Assembly (NCBI RefSeq): GCF_964204865.1 | Contig: NC_135260.1 | Coordinates: 8,308,001-8,372,000, forward strand | Length of the DNA stretch: 64,000 nt | Direction: 5' to 3' | DNA from: Styela clava | Taxonomy: Eukaryota; Chordata; Ascidiacea; Stolidobranchia; Styelidae | In this document: in pieces, positions 63,951 to 64,000 of the stretch | How positions within the stretch are numbered: the stretch's first letter is position 1 | Layout of the letters: each line of letters starts with the position of its first letter | Made by a program: the position numbers and the translations under genes | The notes under the pieces: generated by a model | The model's input: the letters and a program-made list of their open reading frames with translations, nothing else | Databases searched by the model: none | What the model was told of the DNA's origin: nothing

Positions 63951-64000
63951 AGTTTCATACTTTTCATTTTAAATAATAATTTCAATTTTACTGAACTTTG

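Overview
The window is eukaryotic nuclear DNA from an animal. It is AT-rich, its genes are split by GT-AG introns, and it is crowded with DNA-transposon debris. The gene set (IL-17-like cytokine, METTL27-like methyltransferase, MYORG-like GH31 glycosidase, cathepsin L, BTB-BACK-Kelch protein) and the compact introns suit an invertebrate deuterostome. An ascidian tunicate is my best guess, but the sequence alone does not prove it. No prokaryotic, organellar or CRISPR signal was seen.

Layout. 0.3-5.0 kb (minus): four-exon Sulfotransfer_4-type gene whose second intron holds two head-to-tail hAT MITEs. 4-14 kb: transposon-rich. It has a MITE with a perfect 8-bp target duplication, two MITEs that share one target site, a mariner-like ruin that carries a patch of the sulfotransferase gene, a foldback element, and a 3-kb hAT element with intact ends but a frameshifted transposase. 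14-16.5 kb: a 1.6-kb MITE inside an older repeat. 18.1-20.1 kb (plus): five-exon secreted IL-17-like cytokine. 20.9-21.7 kb: MITE. 22.5-30.1 kb (minus): twelve-exon GH31 glycosidase with both catalytic aspartates and several intronic transposons. 31.4-33.4 kb (minus): three-exon coiled-coil gene that I do not recognise. 35.5-36.6 kb: dispersed repeat split by a LINE fragment. 39.6-41.6 kb (plus): five-exon METTL27-like methyltransferase with a tandem array that copies its own splice donor. 42.9-46.1 kb: MITEs, LINE remnant, tRNA-derived SINE. 46.5-48.7 kb (plus): intronless BTB / double-BACK / Kelch gene. 51.3-55.9 kb (minus): seven-exon cathepsin L. 56-64 kb: mostly anonymous, with one weak exon candidate and repeat ends.

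For the six multi-exon genes I joined exons by hand using splice sites, phase and family fit. In each, the summed exon length is divisible by three with no internal stop. The genes are unrelated functionally and each is its own transcription unit. What unifies the window is repeated hAT-type insertion: ten elements show recognisable 8-bp duplications, most of them perfect.
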